From contig CALCHY010000194.1 in assembly GCA_937907415.1 (NCBI GenBank), forward strand, positions 1 to 19,617: a stretch of 19,617 nucleotides of DNA, in the 5' to 3' direction. This stretch comes from an uncultured Trueperaceae bacterium. Lineage in GTDB: Bacteria > Deinococcota > Deinococci > Deinococcales > Trueperaceae. Numbering within the stretch: the first letter of the stretch is position 1; every line of letters begins with the position of its first letter. A program made the translations under genes and the position numbers. Shown piece after piece: positions 1 through 7,459 of the stretch. The notes below the pieces were generated by a model, which was given only the letters and a program-made list of their open reading frames with translations, was not told the origin of the DNA and made no database searches.

Positions 1-12
1 GAGCGGCGGCTG

Positions 13-747
13 TTGCGCGCCGTCAAGGACGAAGGGCACCTGCCGCGCCACATCGGCATCATCATGGACGGTAACCGTAGGTTCGCGCGGGCGGCCGGGA
101 TCGACGTGAAGGCCGGCCACGACTACGGCGCAGGCAAAGCGCGGGAGGTGCTCGACTGGTGCCTCGAGTTGAGCATCCCTCACGTCACCCTGTGGGGGTT
201 CAGCAGTGAGAACCGCTCGCGGTCGCCTGAGGAAGTCAAGCACCTCCACCAGCTCTTCGGGGAGCAAGCGAAGAGCCTCCTAAACGACGAGCGCTTGCAT
301 GCCAACAAGGTGCGGGTGCGCGTGATCGGCGACATCGCTGACTTTCCTGACGATGCCAAGGCCGCGCTCGCCGCGATGGAGGAAGCCACGCGCGATTACA
401 CGGGCATGTCCGTCAACGTGGCGCTCGGCTACGGGGGCCGCGAAGAGATCGTAGACGCCGTGAGGCGCCTGGCCGCCGAGGAAGCGAGCAACGGCGTGAC
501 CATCGACGAGTTGGCGCGTACGCTCACCGCCGAGCAGATAACGCACCACCTTTACACGGCCGGCATGCCTGACCCAGACTTCGTCATCCGCACTTCGGGT
601 GAGGTGCGGCTCTCCGGCTTCCTGCTGTGGCAGACCGCTTACAGCGAGTTCTACTTCTGCGACGCCAACTGGCCTGAGTTCCGCAAAGTCGACTTCCTGC
701 GCGCCGTTAGGTCGTTCCAGGCGCGCGAACGCCGCTTCGGTAAGTAG
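13..747 (+). CDS. uppS: Isoprenyl transferase (undecaprenyl diphosphate synthase family), 5' end at window edge
   Basis: This cis-prenyltransferase condenses isopentenyl diphosphate onto an allylic primer to make the polyprenyl carrier lipid for peptidoglycan and surface glycans. Counting from a TTG at 13, the substrate-binding motif HIGIIMDGNRR lies at residues 13-23 with catalytic Asp19. An FSSEN motif, an YGGREEI motif and the C-terminal IRTSGE / RLSGFLLWQ block, the pyrophosphate and homodimer region, all follow. The length of about 244 residues is normal for the family. The frame is open to base 1 and no Shine-Dalgarno sequence is visible, so the true start may be upstream of the window. 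The usual FSxENWxRP motif reads FSSENRSRS here, with Trp and Pro replaced, so chain length could differ from C55. The guanylyltransferase gene follows 17 bases downstream on the same strand. Confidence 0.93.
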   Translation: MRAVKDEGHLPRHIGIIMDGNRRFARAAGIDVKAGHDYGAGKAREVLDWCLELSIPHVTLWGFSSENRSRSPEEVKHLHQLFGEQAKSLLNDERLHANKVRVRVIGDIADFPDDAKAALAAMEEATRDYTGMSVNVALGYGGREEIVDAVRRLAAEEASNGVTIDELARTLTAEQITHHLYTAGMPDPDFVIRTSGEVRLSGFLLWQTAYSEFYFCDANWPEFRKVDFLRAVRSFQARERRFGK

Positions 748-764
748 TAGGGGGATTGCCACCG

Positions 765-1847
765 ATGGACAGACCTTTCGTTGCCGTGATCATGGCGGGC
801 GGGCAAGGGCAACGCTTCTGGCCACTCTCCACCGCTAACAAGCCGAAACAGTTCCTGGACTTGCGGGGGAGCGGGCGCACGCTACTCCAGGCCACCTACG
901 ACAGGGTGCTGCCGCTCGCCGGTTCACCCGAACGCGTGCTGGTTGCCACCGCCGAGCGTTACGTAAAGCTCGTGCAGCAGCAACTACCTGACCTGCCGCC
1001 AGGCAACCTGCTCGTAGAGCCAACACCGCGCGACTCTGCTCCGGCCATCGCCCTCGCCTGCCTGACCATCGAGGAGCGCTTCGGTGACGTCGTAGCCGGC
1101 TTCTTCTCATCAGATCACGAGATCGGCGACGTGGAGGAGTTCCAGGCCGTCCTTCACCGGGCGGCGCAGCTGGCGAACGTCGAGGACGGGCTCGTCACCA
1201 TCGGCATCAGCCCAACGCGGCCCGCCACCGGCTACGGTTACATCGAGGTCGGCGAACCCGCTGGCGACGAGGCAGGCAGCGGCAATCACGTAGCGCGCTT
1301 CGTAGAGAAACCGAACTTGCCGACCGCCAAGTCGTACGTGGCCGGTGGACGTCACCTGTGGAACGCGGGGATATTCGTGTGGCGCGTAAGCACGGCCCTG
1401 ACCGAACTCGATGACCTCGACCCAGAACTCATGGTGCCCCTGCGGCGGGCGTTCGCTAGCGGCGAAGTGGACGAGGTCTTCCCTACCCTCAAGAAGATCA
1501 GCATCGACTTCGCGCTCATGGAGCGCACCGACAGGGCGCTGGTGGTGCCTGGCAGCTTCGCGTGGGACGACATCGGCGACTGGGTGGCGCTCGAGCGCCT
1601 CCTCACGCCGGAGAACGGACCGGGCGGCGCGAACACCGTGGTGGGGCGGCACGTCGGCCTGGACACGTCGCGCAACATCGTTTACACCGAGGACCCTGAC
1701 GACGTCATCGTCACGCTCGGCGTGCACGACCTGGTCATCGTCAAGCGCGGCAACGCCGTCCTGCTCGTGCATAAGGAGCGCGTTCAGGAACTGAAGACGC
1801 TGCTCGCGGACGAGCGGCTGGCCGGCCTCCTGCAGCGCGAGGACTGA
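765..1847 (+). CDS. manC: Mannose-1-phosphate guanylyltransferase (GDP-mannose pyrophosphorylase)
   Basis: This cytosolic enzyme makes GDP-mannose from GTP and mannose 1-phosphate, the donor for mannosyl and derived sugars. The nucleotidyltransferase signature is near the N-terminus: VIMAGGQGQRFWPLS at residues 8-22, followed by KPKQF at 26-30. Further in are FVEKPN and WNAGIFVW, the sugar-phosphate binding segment. At 360 residues it is the short guanylyltransferase-only form, without the C-terminal phosphomannose isomerase domain of bifunctional enzymes. ATG 765 is chosen because AGGGGG at 749-754 lies ten bases before it; a TTG at 756 would be too close to that site. It lies 17 bases after the prenyltransferase, probably in one operon, and faces a glycosyltransferase gene eight bases past its stop. 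Confidence 0.93.
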   Translation: MDRPFVAVIMAGGQGQRFWPLSTANKPKQFLDLRGSGRTLLQATYDRVLPLAGSPERVLVATAERYVKLVQQQLPDLPPGNLLVEPTPRDSAPAIALACLTIEERFGDVVAGFFSSDHEIGDVEEFQAVLHRAAQLANVEDGLVTIGISPTRPATGYGYIEVGEPAGDEAGSGNHVARFVEKPNLPTAKSYVAGGRHLWNAGIFVWRVSTALTELDDLDPELMVPLRRAFASGEVDEVFPTLKKISIDFALMERTDRALVVPGSFAWDDIGDWVALERLLTPENGPGGANTVVGRHVGLDTSRNIVYTEDPDDVIVTLGVHDLVIVKRGNAVLLVHKERVQELKTLLADERLAGLLQRED

Positions 1848-1856
1848 ACACCCCGC

Positions 1857-2978
1857 TCACGCCTTGACGGCGCTCAGGTAGAGGCTCTCGTAGGCGCTGG
1901 TCATAGCCTCCACGCCGAAGGCCTCGGCGGACCGCGCGGCAGCCTCGCCGAGGCGCCGCGCCAGGCCCGGCTCAGCCGCCACCCGCGCCAGCGCCGCGCT
2001 CAATGGCCCGGACGCCGAGGGGGGCACGAGCAGGCCGTTCACGCCGTCGGCAACGAGCTCCGGAACCCCACCCACGGCGGTGGCCACCACGGGGAGGCCA
2101 GCCGCGAGGGCCTCCATGACAGACAACGGGTTGCCCTCGAAGTCCGACGCCAGTGCGAACGCGTCGGCCGCGCCTAGTGCCGCCACCACGTCGTTGCGCA
2201 CGCCCAGGAACCGCACTCGCTCCGCCACCCCGAGCTGACGGGCGCGCGCCTCGAGGTCGCCTCGCAGGGCGCCGTCGCCCACGAGCACGAGCCAGGCGTC
2301 TTGCCGCTGCCTGGCCACGTCCGCGAAAGCCTCGAGCAGCAGCGCGTGGTTCTTCTGTGCCATGAGCCGCGCCACGCACACGTACACGAAGGCGTCAAGC
2401 GGCAGGCCCTCCGCCTTGCGCCAGGCCGCCCTTCCCGTCGCCGCGGCCCGCAGCGGGGCGAGGTCGATGCCGTTCGTTATCACGGGCGCCTCGCGGCCGT
2501 ACATGCGGCGCACGCCATCCGCCACCGCGCCTGCTACCGCCACCGGCCTCACGCGCCAACCGTAGAGGAGGCGGCCGGCCACGCGGCCCGCCCCGTCCGC
2601 CTCGCGCTCGACCACGTTGTGGAGCGTGTGGACGGCCGCAACGCCCGGCGCAGCCAGGTAGGCGGGCAGGGCGTACGGCAGCACGGCCAGGTGCGAGTGC
2701 ACCACGTCGGGACGGAACTCGGTCAGCGCGCGCGCTATGCGCCCGAAGACGCGCGGGTCGAAGCCGAGGCGCTTGCCAAGGTAACGCACTTCGAGGCCGC
2801 GCGCCGCCAGCTCGGCCTCGAAGCGAGTGCCGCGCGGGCCGTAGAAGCTGGCGGCGCGCACGTCGAAGCGCGCTGGGTCGAGGTGCAGCATGAGGTTGGC
2901 GACCATGGCCTCGGCCCCGCCCACCCCGAACTCGGGGAGGAGTTGGAGGACACGGGTGCGCGCACCCTCACTTCGCAT
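1857..2978 (-). CDS. Glycosyltransferase family 4 (GT-B fold)
   Basis: This is a retaining GT-B glycosyltransferase that probably transfers a sugar from a nucleotide-sugar donor to a cell-surface or exported acceptor. In the 373-residue form, the N-terminal acceptor domain carries the glycine-rich GVGGAEAMVANLM (residues 18-30) and VVHSHLAVLPYALP (92-105). The C-terminal donor domain has VARLMAQKNHALLLEAF (202-218), LVLVGDG (230-236) and the family E-x7-E pair (Glu281, Glu289) in EGNPLSVMEA, then GLPVVATAVGGVPELV. The frame stays open to 3068, but the added 30 residues are low-complexity and would overlap the upstream gene, so ATG 2978 is preferred although it has no good Shine-Dalgarno sequence. 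GTG 2984 is an alternative. The nearby GDP-mannose enzyme hints at mannose transfer, but the substrate cannot be read from sequence. Confidence 0.9.
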   Translation of the reverse strand: MRSEGARTRVLQLLPEFGVGGAEAMVANLMLHLDPARFDVRAASFYGPRGTRFEAELAARGLEVRYLGKRLGFDPRVFGRIARALTEFRPDVVHSHLAVLPYALPAYLAAPGVAAVHTLHNVVEREADGAGRVAGRLLYGWRVRPVAVAGAVADGVRRMYGREAPVITNGIDLAPLRAAATGRAAWRKAEGLPLDAFVYVCVARLMAQKNHALLLEAFADVARQRQDAWLVLVGDGALRGDLEARARQLGVAERVRFLGVRNDVVAALGAADAFALASDFEGNPLSVMEALAAGLPVVATAVGGVPELVADGVNGLLVPPSASGPLSAALARVAAEPGLARRLGEAAARSAEAFGVEAMTSAYESLYLSAVKA

Positions 2979-3036
2979 GCTCACATCATGCGGCGGCTGG
3001 CCGCGCGTTGGGGGTGCGGTTGCGCGGCGCGCCGCC

Positions 3037-3516
3037 TCAGCCGGACACGGCGGCCTCGATGGCCGCAATGTCGATCTTCTTCATCGTCATCATGGCGTCG
3101 AACGCGCGCTTGGCCGTGGTGGGGTCGTTGCTCGTCGTCAGGTCGAGGAGCACGCGCGGCGTGATCTGCCATGAGTAACCCCAGCGGTCCTTGCACCATC
3201 CGCAAGCGCTCTCGGCGCCGCCGCCACTCACGATGGCGTTCCAGTAGCGGTCGGTCTCGGCCTGGTCGGCGGTCACCACCATGAAGCTCACCGACTCGTT
3301 CGGCTTGAAGTCGGGACCGCCGTTGAGGCCCACGTACTTCTGCCCGAGGACGGTGAACTCGACGGTGAGCTCGTTGCCTTCTGTGCCGCCCGGGTAATCG
3401 CCGGGGGCGCCGTTCACGCGGCCAACGCTACTGTCCGGGAACGTCGCGGCGTAGAACCGCGCCGCCTTGAGGGCCTCCCCGTGATCGAACCACATGCACG
3501 TGATCAGCTCAGCCAT
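3037..3516 (-). CDS. VOC/PhnB-like (3-demethylubiquinone-9 3-methyltransferase domain) protein
   Basis: This 159-residue protein belongs to the vicinal-oxygen-chelate superfamily, in the PhnB / 3-demethylubiquinone-9 3-methyltransferase-domain subgroup. Recognisable segments are the N-terminal [20 protein letters not shown], a central [19 protein letters not shown], and [15 protein letters not shown] near the C-terminus. Despite the domain name, members of this group are mostly of unknown function and should not be taken as ubiquinone methyltransferases. The start ATG 3516 is set by GGAGAGG six bases upstream; the longer open frame running up to 3810 is only the complement of the aldehyde dehydrogenase gene. 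It lies 32 bases after aldehyde dehydrogenase and 58 bases before the glycosyltransferase, all on the minus strand, so co-transcription is likely. Confidence 0.85.
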   Translation of the reverse strand: MAELITCMWFDHGEALKAARFYAATFPDSSVGRVNGAPGDYPGGTEGNELTVEFTVLGQKYVGLNGGPDFKPNESVSFMVVTADQAETDRYWNAIVSGGGAESACGWCKDRWGYSWQITPRVLLDLTTSNDPTTAKRAFDAMMTMKKIDIAAIEAAVSG

Positions 3517-3548
3517 GGTGCCTCTCCATCCGTAGCGCGGCAGCCGTG

Positions 3549-5117
3549 CTAGAACAGGTCTTCGACGCTCACGGGCGCCTGCGGCTCGACGTACGCCGTG
3601 TCCATCTGCGCCAGCTGCAGCTTGCCAGACACGTCGTCGTTCACGCCGTGCCAGTACGTGTAGCTGTCTATCACCCAGATGCCGCTTTCGCGCGTACCGT
3701 TGCCGCTCGCCTTCACGCCGCCGAACGGCATGTGCGCCTCCGCGCCGTTGGTGGTGTTGTTGATGCTCGTCATGCCGGCCTGGATGTTGTCCTTGAAGGC
3801 GAAAGCCCACTCGCGGTGATTGGTGTAGATGCTGCTTGAGAGGCCGTAATCAACGGCGTTCGCAGCAGCTAGTGCCTCGTCGATGCCGTCGACCTTCACG
3901 AGGTTGATGGTCGGCCCGAAGATCTCTTCCTGGAAGAGCTTCATGCCAGGCTTGACGCCCTCCCACACCGTTGGCCAGCCGAAGATGCCGGCGTTAGCGT
4001 CGCCAACGAAGCCGCTCGGCTTCGAGTCATCGGTGATGCGGCCCTTGCCGTAGAGGAGGGTGGCGCCGTCCTCCTTGCCCCACTCGTACTGCTGCTCCCA
4101 GCGCTTGAAGAAGCGCTCGTTGATGAACGGGCCGTACAGCACGTCCTGCGTCTGGAGCGGATCGCCGATGCGGATGCCCTCGACCGCGGCGAGGAAGCGT
4201 TTCTTGAACTCGTCGTAAACGGGAGCGTCGACGATGACGTTGCCAGCGCTCGTGCAGCGCTGACCGCCAGTAGCGAAGGCGGAGAACACGGCGCCCTGGA
4301 CGGCGTTGTCAAGGTCGGCGTCGCGCATGACCACGAGCGGGTTCTTGCCGCCTAGCTCGAGGGTCGGGTGCTGCAGGTTGCGACCCGCCACCTCACCGAC
4401 GTAACGGCCGACCGCGCTGGAGCCGGTGAACGCCAGCTTGTCGACCAGGCCGTCGTCCATGAGTTCGATCATGTACTGACCGGCAGCGTCCTTACCGCCA
4501 CCGAACACCACGTTGAAGACCCCGGCGGGCAGGCCAGCGCCCAGAAGGATCTGCGCGAAGGCGTACGAGCAGGCAGGCACATCCTCAGACGGTTTCCAGA
4601 CGATGGTGTTGCCCGTCACGAGCGCGGGGATGATCTTCCAGCTCGGCACGGCGATCGGGAAGTTGCCTGCCGTGACGATGCCGACGACGCCCAACGGCCG
4701 GCGGTAGGTGGTCAGGTCCTTGTTAGGCATCTCGCTAGGGACGGTCTGACCGTAAAGGCGGCGGCCTTCGCTCTGGAAGAAGTAGCAGGTGTCGATAGCC
4801 TCTTGAACGTCGCCGCGGGCTTCCTTGAGGGTCTTGCCCATCTCGCGCGTGATGAGGCGCGAGAGCGACTCCTTCTCCCGCTCGATGGCCTGGCCGACGA
4901 GGCCGATGATCTGACCGCGGATGGGCGCGGGCGTCTTGGCCCATGACTTAGCCGCGGCTTTGGCGGCGCGTGCGGCCTCCTGCACCTGCTCCTTCGTTGC
5001 TTCGTAGAACGCGCCGAGCACGTCGGAGGTGTTGCTCGAGTTGCGGGTCTCGAAGGTCCGCGCCCCTAGGACCTCACGACCCCCGTAGAGGTGTGGGTAA
5101 GTCTTGGTTTGAGTCAT
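3549..5117 (-). CDS. NAD(P)-dependent aldehyde dehydrogenase
   Basis: This aldehyde dehydrogenase oxidises an aldehyde to the acid using NAD(P)+ in the cytosol. The 522-residue length is typical. Catalytic elements are visible: Asn152 in [12 protein letters not shown], the cofactor-site FTGSSAVG at 230-237, general base Glu254 in LELGGKNP, and nucleophile Cys288 in [10 protein letters not shown]. The C-terminal [14 protein letters not shown] segment is also typical. The fold resembles the semialdehyde and alpha-ketoglutaric-semialdehyde dehydrogenases, but the true substrate is not determinable. The start at 5117 has AAGGAG a short distance upstream. It is the first gene of a minus-strand group with the VOC protein and the glycosyltransferase, and is divergent from a toxin-antitoxin pair across a 152-base gap. 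Confidence 0.93.
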   Translation of the reverse strand: MTQTKTYPHLYGGREVLGARTFETRNSSNTSDVLGAFYEATKEQVQEAARAAKAAAKSWAKTPAPIRGQIIGLVGQAIEREKESLSRLITREMGKTLKEARGDVQEAIDTCYFFQSEGRRLYGQTVPSEMPNKDLTTYRRPLGVVGIVTAGNFPIAVPSWKIIPALVTGNTIVWKPSEDVPACSYAFAQILLGAGLPAGVFNVVFGGGKDAAGQYMIELMDDGLVDKLAFTGSSAVGRYVGEVAGRNLQHPTLELGGKNPLVVMRDADLDNAVQGAVFSAFATGGQRCTSAGNVIVDAPVYDEFKKRFLAAVEGIRIGDPLQTQDVLYGPFINERFFKRWEQQYEWGKEDGATLLYGKGRITDDSKPSGFVGDANAGIFGWPTVWEGVKPGMKLFQEEIFGPTINLVKVDGIDEALAAANAVDYGLSSSIYTNHREWAFAFKDNIQAGMTSINNTTNGAEAHMPFGGVKASGNGTRESGIWVIDSYTYWHGVNDDVSGKLQLAQMDTAYVEPQAPVSVEDLF

Positions 5118-5203
5118 GTTCGCTCCTTGCCGTCATTACAACATGACGCGGCGCGCGGGCCTGCAGTGGGAATGAGAGCCCCTCAACTTGACTAACCAAG
5201 AAC

Positions 5204-5221
5204 GCCACCTCGGAGGGTGGC
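5204..5221. other. Perfect 6-bp hairpin in divergent intergenic gap
   Basis: GCCACC and GGTGGC form a perfect stem around a six-base loop (TCGGAG). It sits between the aldehyde dehydrogenase start and the antitoxin start. No T-run follows on the plus strand; the minus strand continues with a mildly T-rich stretch. It could be a weak terminator, an operator half or chance. Confidence 0.35.
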
Positions 5222-5252
5222 AGCCAAACGACTTAGGTGACCCGAGCATGCA

Positions 5253-5284
5253 TGTGATACTGTGAAGACATGCGCAATATCACA
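5253..5284 (+). promoter_or_regulatory. Toxin-antitoxin promoter with inverted-repeat operator over the start codon
   Basis: TGTGATA (5253-5259) and TATCACA (5278-5284) form a perfect inverted repeat with an 18-base spacer that contains the antitoxin ATG at 5270. The left arm also provides an extended -10 (TG-N-GATACT, 5253-5261). Transcription from it would begin at or next to the ATG, giving a nearly leaderless message. No Shine-Dalgarno sequence is present. Autoregulation by the ribbon-helix-helix antitoxin binding this repeat is the expected arrangement for type II systems, but here it is inference. Confidence 0.55.
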
Positions 5285-5506
5285 GTCACCGTAGACGAGG
5301 AGACGTACCGCCGTGCCAGGGTGAAGGCGGCCGAGCTCGACACGTCGGTCTCAAGGCTCGTACGCGATTACCTCATCGAGTTGGCGGCTGACGATAGCGA
5401 GTTCGAACACCTCGAGCGCCTTGAGGCTGAGCAGCGAGGCCGGGTCGTCGACTTCAGCGCGAAGGACAGGCTCACGCGCGACCAGGTCCACGAGCGTCAC
5501 GCGTGA
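5270..5506 (+). CDS. Ribbon-helix-helix antitoxin of a type II toxin-antitoxin pair
   Basis: This 78-residue protein starts with a short beta strand (RNITVTVDEETYRRARVKAA) followed by an amphipathic helix-turn-helix (DTSVSRLVRDYLIEL), the pattern of CopG/Arc-type ribbon-helix-helix DNA-binding proteins. The charged C-terminal third (residues about 43-78) is where such antitoxins usually bind and block the toxin. Its stop overlaps the toxin start by four bases (GTGA at 5503-5506), implying translational coupling so that antitoxin is made first. An inverted repeat spanning its own start codon is a plausible autoregulatory operator. The start is placed at ATG 5270, which lies eight bases after a -10-like box and has no Shine-Dalgarno sequence. 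Confidence 0.85.
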   Translation: MRNITVTVDEETYRRARVKAAELDTSVSRLVRDYLIELAADDSEFEHLERLEAEQRGRVVDFSAKDRLTRDQVHERHA

Positions 5507-5928
5507 GCAGGTTCCTCGACACGAACGTCCTTCTCTACTCCATCAGCACCAACCCAGACGAGGCGGAGAAACGCTCGATCGCAGTGGCTGCCCTGGCGCA
5601 TCCGCGCAACGCGCTGTCGGTGCAGGTGCTGCAGGAGTTCTACGTGCAGAGCACGAGAGCGTCGCTACCCACGCCCCTCCCTCATGAACTGGCGGTTCAA
5701 CTAATGCGGGCGTGGACGCGCTTCCCGTTGCAGGTCACCACCCCAGAGGTCATGTTCCTGGCCCTCGCCCTGCGCGAGCGTTACCGCTTCTCCTACTGGG
5801 ACGCGGCAGTTGTAGCGGCCGCTCAAACCCTCGGCTGTTCCGAGTTGTGGTCGGAGGACATGCAGCACGCTCAAGTGGTAGGAGGCGTGACGATCGTGAA
5901 TCCGTTCCTGGGCGCCGCAGCAAGCTGA
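5503..5928 (+). CDS. PIN-domain toxin (VapC-like ribonuclease)
   Basis: This 141-residue PIN-domain protein is the likely toxin of a VapBC-type pair, a Mg2+-dependent RNase that typically cuts tRNA or rRNA when freed from antitoxin. The acidic catalytic residues are all in place: Asp6 in FLDTNVLLY, Glu45 in VLQEFY, Asp100 in YWDAAVVAAA and Asp119 in SEDM. The protein is therefore likely active. Translation begins at GTG 5503, overlapping the antitoxin stop by four bases. Its C-terminus is 30 bases from the convergent methyltransferase gene. The partner is ribbon-helix-helix rather than AbrB-like. The RNA target cannot be inferred. Confidence 0.9.
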   Translation: MSRFLDTNVLLYSISTNPDEAEKRSIAVAALAHPRNALSVQVLQEFYVQSTRASLPTPLPHELAVQLMRAWTRFPLQVTTPEVMFLALALRERYRFSYWDAAVVAAAQTLGCSELWSEDMQHAQVVGGVTIVNPFLGAAAS

Positions 5929-5958
5929 GTCTTGAACCCAAGCGCGAGTGGCAGACCC

Positions 5959-6741
5959 TCACCCCTTCCGCAAGAACCACACCTGTTCGCTCGGCCACGC
6001 GGCCGCCCACTCACCGGAGACGAAGAAGCGTGTCTCCTCGCTGGGCGCGGCCGGCCGCGGCTCCTTGAACCCCTCGATGCTGAAGCCCGTGCGCCTGAAG
6101 AGGCTCACCCACTCCTCGAAGGTGAGGTTGAACTCCACACCGCCCGGGTCTATCGGCACGTTCGACCAGTCGTAGCGGTGACCCCCGAAGTAGGGCCTTT
6201 GCAGTCTAAGGGTGAGGGCGCTGCCGTCCGCTGGGCTGAAGGCTGGCACGAAGGGGTGGTTGCCGAGGAAGCGCAGGAGTCCGCCTGGCCGCAAGATGCG
6301 GTGCGCTTCCGGCAGCCACGCGTGGGGGTCGCACCAGATGGCGGCGCCGTACTCGCTGATGGCGAAGTCGAAGCTCTCGTCCGCGAACGGTGTGTGCTCG
6401 GCATCGCCGTGCACGAACTCGACGGTGGCGCCGTGTTTGGCAGCCAGCCGTCTGGCGGTCGCGAGTTGCCCTTCCGCGACGTCGATGCCCGTCACTTGGG
6501 CCCCGCGCCGCGCCATCCAGCCGGACACGTAGCCGGTACCGCAACCGAGCTCCACGGCCCGCAGGCCGCTCATGGCTGCTGGGAGGAGGCCGAGCTCGTG
6601 CTCAGGCACGTTCCAGATCCCCCAGTACGGCTCCGGCGCCGACCAAGCGCGTTCGCCGGCCGCCACCCAATCGAGGGCTCGTTCGTTCCAGTAGCTGCGG
6701 TTGAGGGCCACGTGCGCTGGCCCGCCATCGTTCTGGTCCAT
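5959..6741 (-). CDS. Class I SAM-dependent methyltransferase (UbiE / Methyltransf_11 type)
   Basis: This 260-residue Rossmann-fold methyltransferase uses S-adenosylmethionine. Motif I is AVELGCGTG at residues 62-70. The acidic residue binding the SAM ribose is Asp87 in TGIDVAE, motif II contains HGDAEHTPF (111-119), and motif IV-like LRPGGLL lies at 150-156. The Trp- and aromatic-rich C-terminal half probably forms the acceptor site. The substrate is unknown; small-molecule or quinone acceptors are typical for this group. ATG 6741 is chosen because TAGCAT (6752-6747 on the minus strand) lies five bases before it, fitting a leaderless start, and because residues upstream of it in the open frame are non-conserved and would overlap pyrR. 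It is divergent from pyrR. Confidence 0.85.
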   Translation of the reverse strand: MDQNDGGPAHVALNRSYWNERALDWVAAGERAWSAPEPYWGIWNVPEHELGLLPAAMSGLRAVELGCGTGYVSGWMARRGAQVTGIDVAEGQLATARRLAAKHGATVEFVHGDAEHTPFADESFDFAISEYGAAIWCDPHAWLPEAHRILRPGGLLRFLGNHPFVPAFSPADGSALTLRLQRPYFGGHRYDWSNVPIDPGGVEFNLTFEEWVSLFRRTGFSIEGFKEPRPAAPSEETRFFVSGEWAAAWPSEQVWFLRKG

Positions 6742-6746
6742 GAGGA

Positions 6747-6752
6747 ATGCTA
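6747..6752 (-). promoter_or_regulatory. -10 box for methyltransferase, leaderless spacing
   Basis: On the minus strand TAGCAT ends five bases before ATG 6741 and no Shine-Dalgarno sequence intervenes. This places the transcript start at or very near the start codon. The -35 is poor. Confidence 0.4.
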
Positions 6753-6835
6753 ACGGGAACGGGGCCAGTGCTGTCGTTCGTGGGCGCCCGCTCAGGCTTC
6801 TGCTCTCAGACTTCTGGCCCGCACCCCCGAAGCGG

Positions 6836-6841
6836 TATGCT
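6836..6841 (+). promoter_or_regulatory. Putative -10 box of the pyrR transcript
   Basis: TATGCT lies just upstream of the PyrR-binding leader. A start about seven bases downstream would make the mRNA begin immediately before the hairpin, leaving a leader of roughly 40 bases. No convincing -35 is visible. Confidence 0.4.
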
Positions 6842-6849
6842 CCCTCAAA

Positions 6850-6882
6850 CCTTTTAACCGGTCCAGCGAGGCCGGAAGGGAG
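6850..6882 (+). promoter_or_regulatory. PyrR-binding RNA hairpin overlapping the pyrR Shine-Dalgarno
   Basis: The leader folds as a lower stem CCTT (6850-6853) with AAGG (6876-6879), an unpaired TTAA bulge on the 5' side, and an upper stem (6858-6863 with 6870-6875, one U-G pair) closed by the hexaloop CAGCGA. The core TCCAGCGAGGC matches the UCCNGNGAGG core of Bacillus PyrR binding loops. The Shine-Dalgarno GGAAGGGAG begins inside the hairpin, and the lower stem takes up AAGG. PyrR binding would therefore block ribosome entry at ATG 6890. No terminator follows, so translational repression, as reported in mycobacteria, is more likely than attenuation. Confidence 0.8.
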
Positions 6883-6889
6883 ACGTAGC

Positions 6890-7459
6890 ATGGTCAACGC
6901 CCAAGCCCCACACCCGAACCTAGTCATGAAGGCCACCCTCTTAGGGGCGGCCGAACTCGAGCGCGCGCTCAAGCGCATCGCGCACGAGGTCATCGAGCGC
7001 AACAAGGGCGCTGAGCGCCTAGCGCTGGTCGGCATTCACACGCGCGGGGTGCCCATCGCGGAGCGCCTCGCGGCCTACATCGCGGAGTTCGAAGGCGTCA
7101 CGCCGCCCGTCGGCAAGCTAGACATCACGCTTTACCGCGACGACCTCACCGAGATCGCACTGCAACCGATCGTCAAGCGTACCGAGGTGGAGTTCGACGT
7201 TCATGGCATGCGCATCGTGTTGTGCGATGACGTGCTCTTCACGGGCCGCACTGCGCGCGCCGCGCTCGACGCGCTCATCGACATGGGGAGGCCAGACGTC
7301 ATCCAGTACGCCGTCGTGGTCGACCGCGGCCACAGGGAACTGCCCATCCGCGCCGATTACGTCGGTAAGAACGTGCCGACATCCTCGACAGAGGTGGTGC
7401 AGGTGAAGTTGGTTGAGACGGACGGCGTCGACGCGGTCGAGCTGTGGGAACGCGCTTGA
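6890..7459 (+). CDS. pyrR: PyrR: pyrimidine operon RNA-binding regulator / uracil phosphoribosyltransferase
   Basis: PyrR binds hairpins in pyr mRNAs when UMP is plentiful and usually also has uracil phosphoribosyltransferase activity. The 189-residue length is normal. The PRPP-binding signature [19 protein letters not shown] spans residues 109-127, and the [13 protein letters not shown] segment (48-60) and [11 protein letters not shown] (76-86) are typical PyrR blocks. ATG 6890 follows GGAAGGGAG by seven bases, and that site is inside a PyrR-type hairpin, predicting autogenous control. Its stop codon overlaps the pyrB ATG by one base (TGATG at 7457-7461). A nearly identical hairpin precedes pyrC 3.7 kb downstream. 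Confidence 0.96.
   Translation: MVNAQAPHPNLVMKATLLGAAELERALKRIAHEVIERNKGAERLALVGIHTRGVPIAERLAAYIAEFEGVTPPVGKLDITLYRDDLTEIALQPIVKRTEVEFDVHGMRIVLCDDVLFTGRTARAALDALIDMGRPDVIQYAVVVDRGHRELPIRADYVGKNVPTSSTEVVQVKLVETDGVDAVELWERA

Noticed and set aside
756..764. TTG start for the guanylyltransferase
   Set aside because: It lies only one base after the AGGGGG ribosome site; ATG 765 has proper spacing.
2979..3068. 30-residue N-terminal extension of the GT4 glycosyltransferase
   Set aside because: Low-complexity residues, no ribosome site, and overlap with the VOC gene; the conserved fold begins after ATG 2978.
3517..3810. N-terminal extension of the VOC protein frame
   Set aside because: This part is the complement of the aldehyde dehydrogenase coding sequence, and GGAGAGG marks ATG 3516 as the start.
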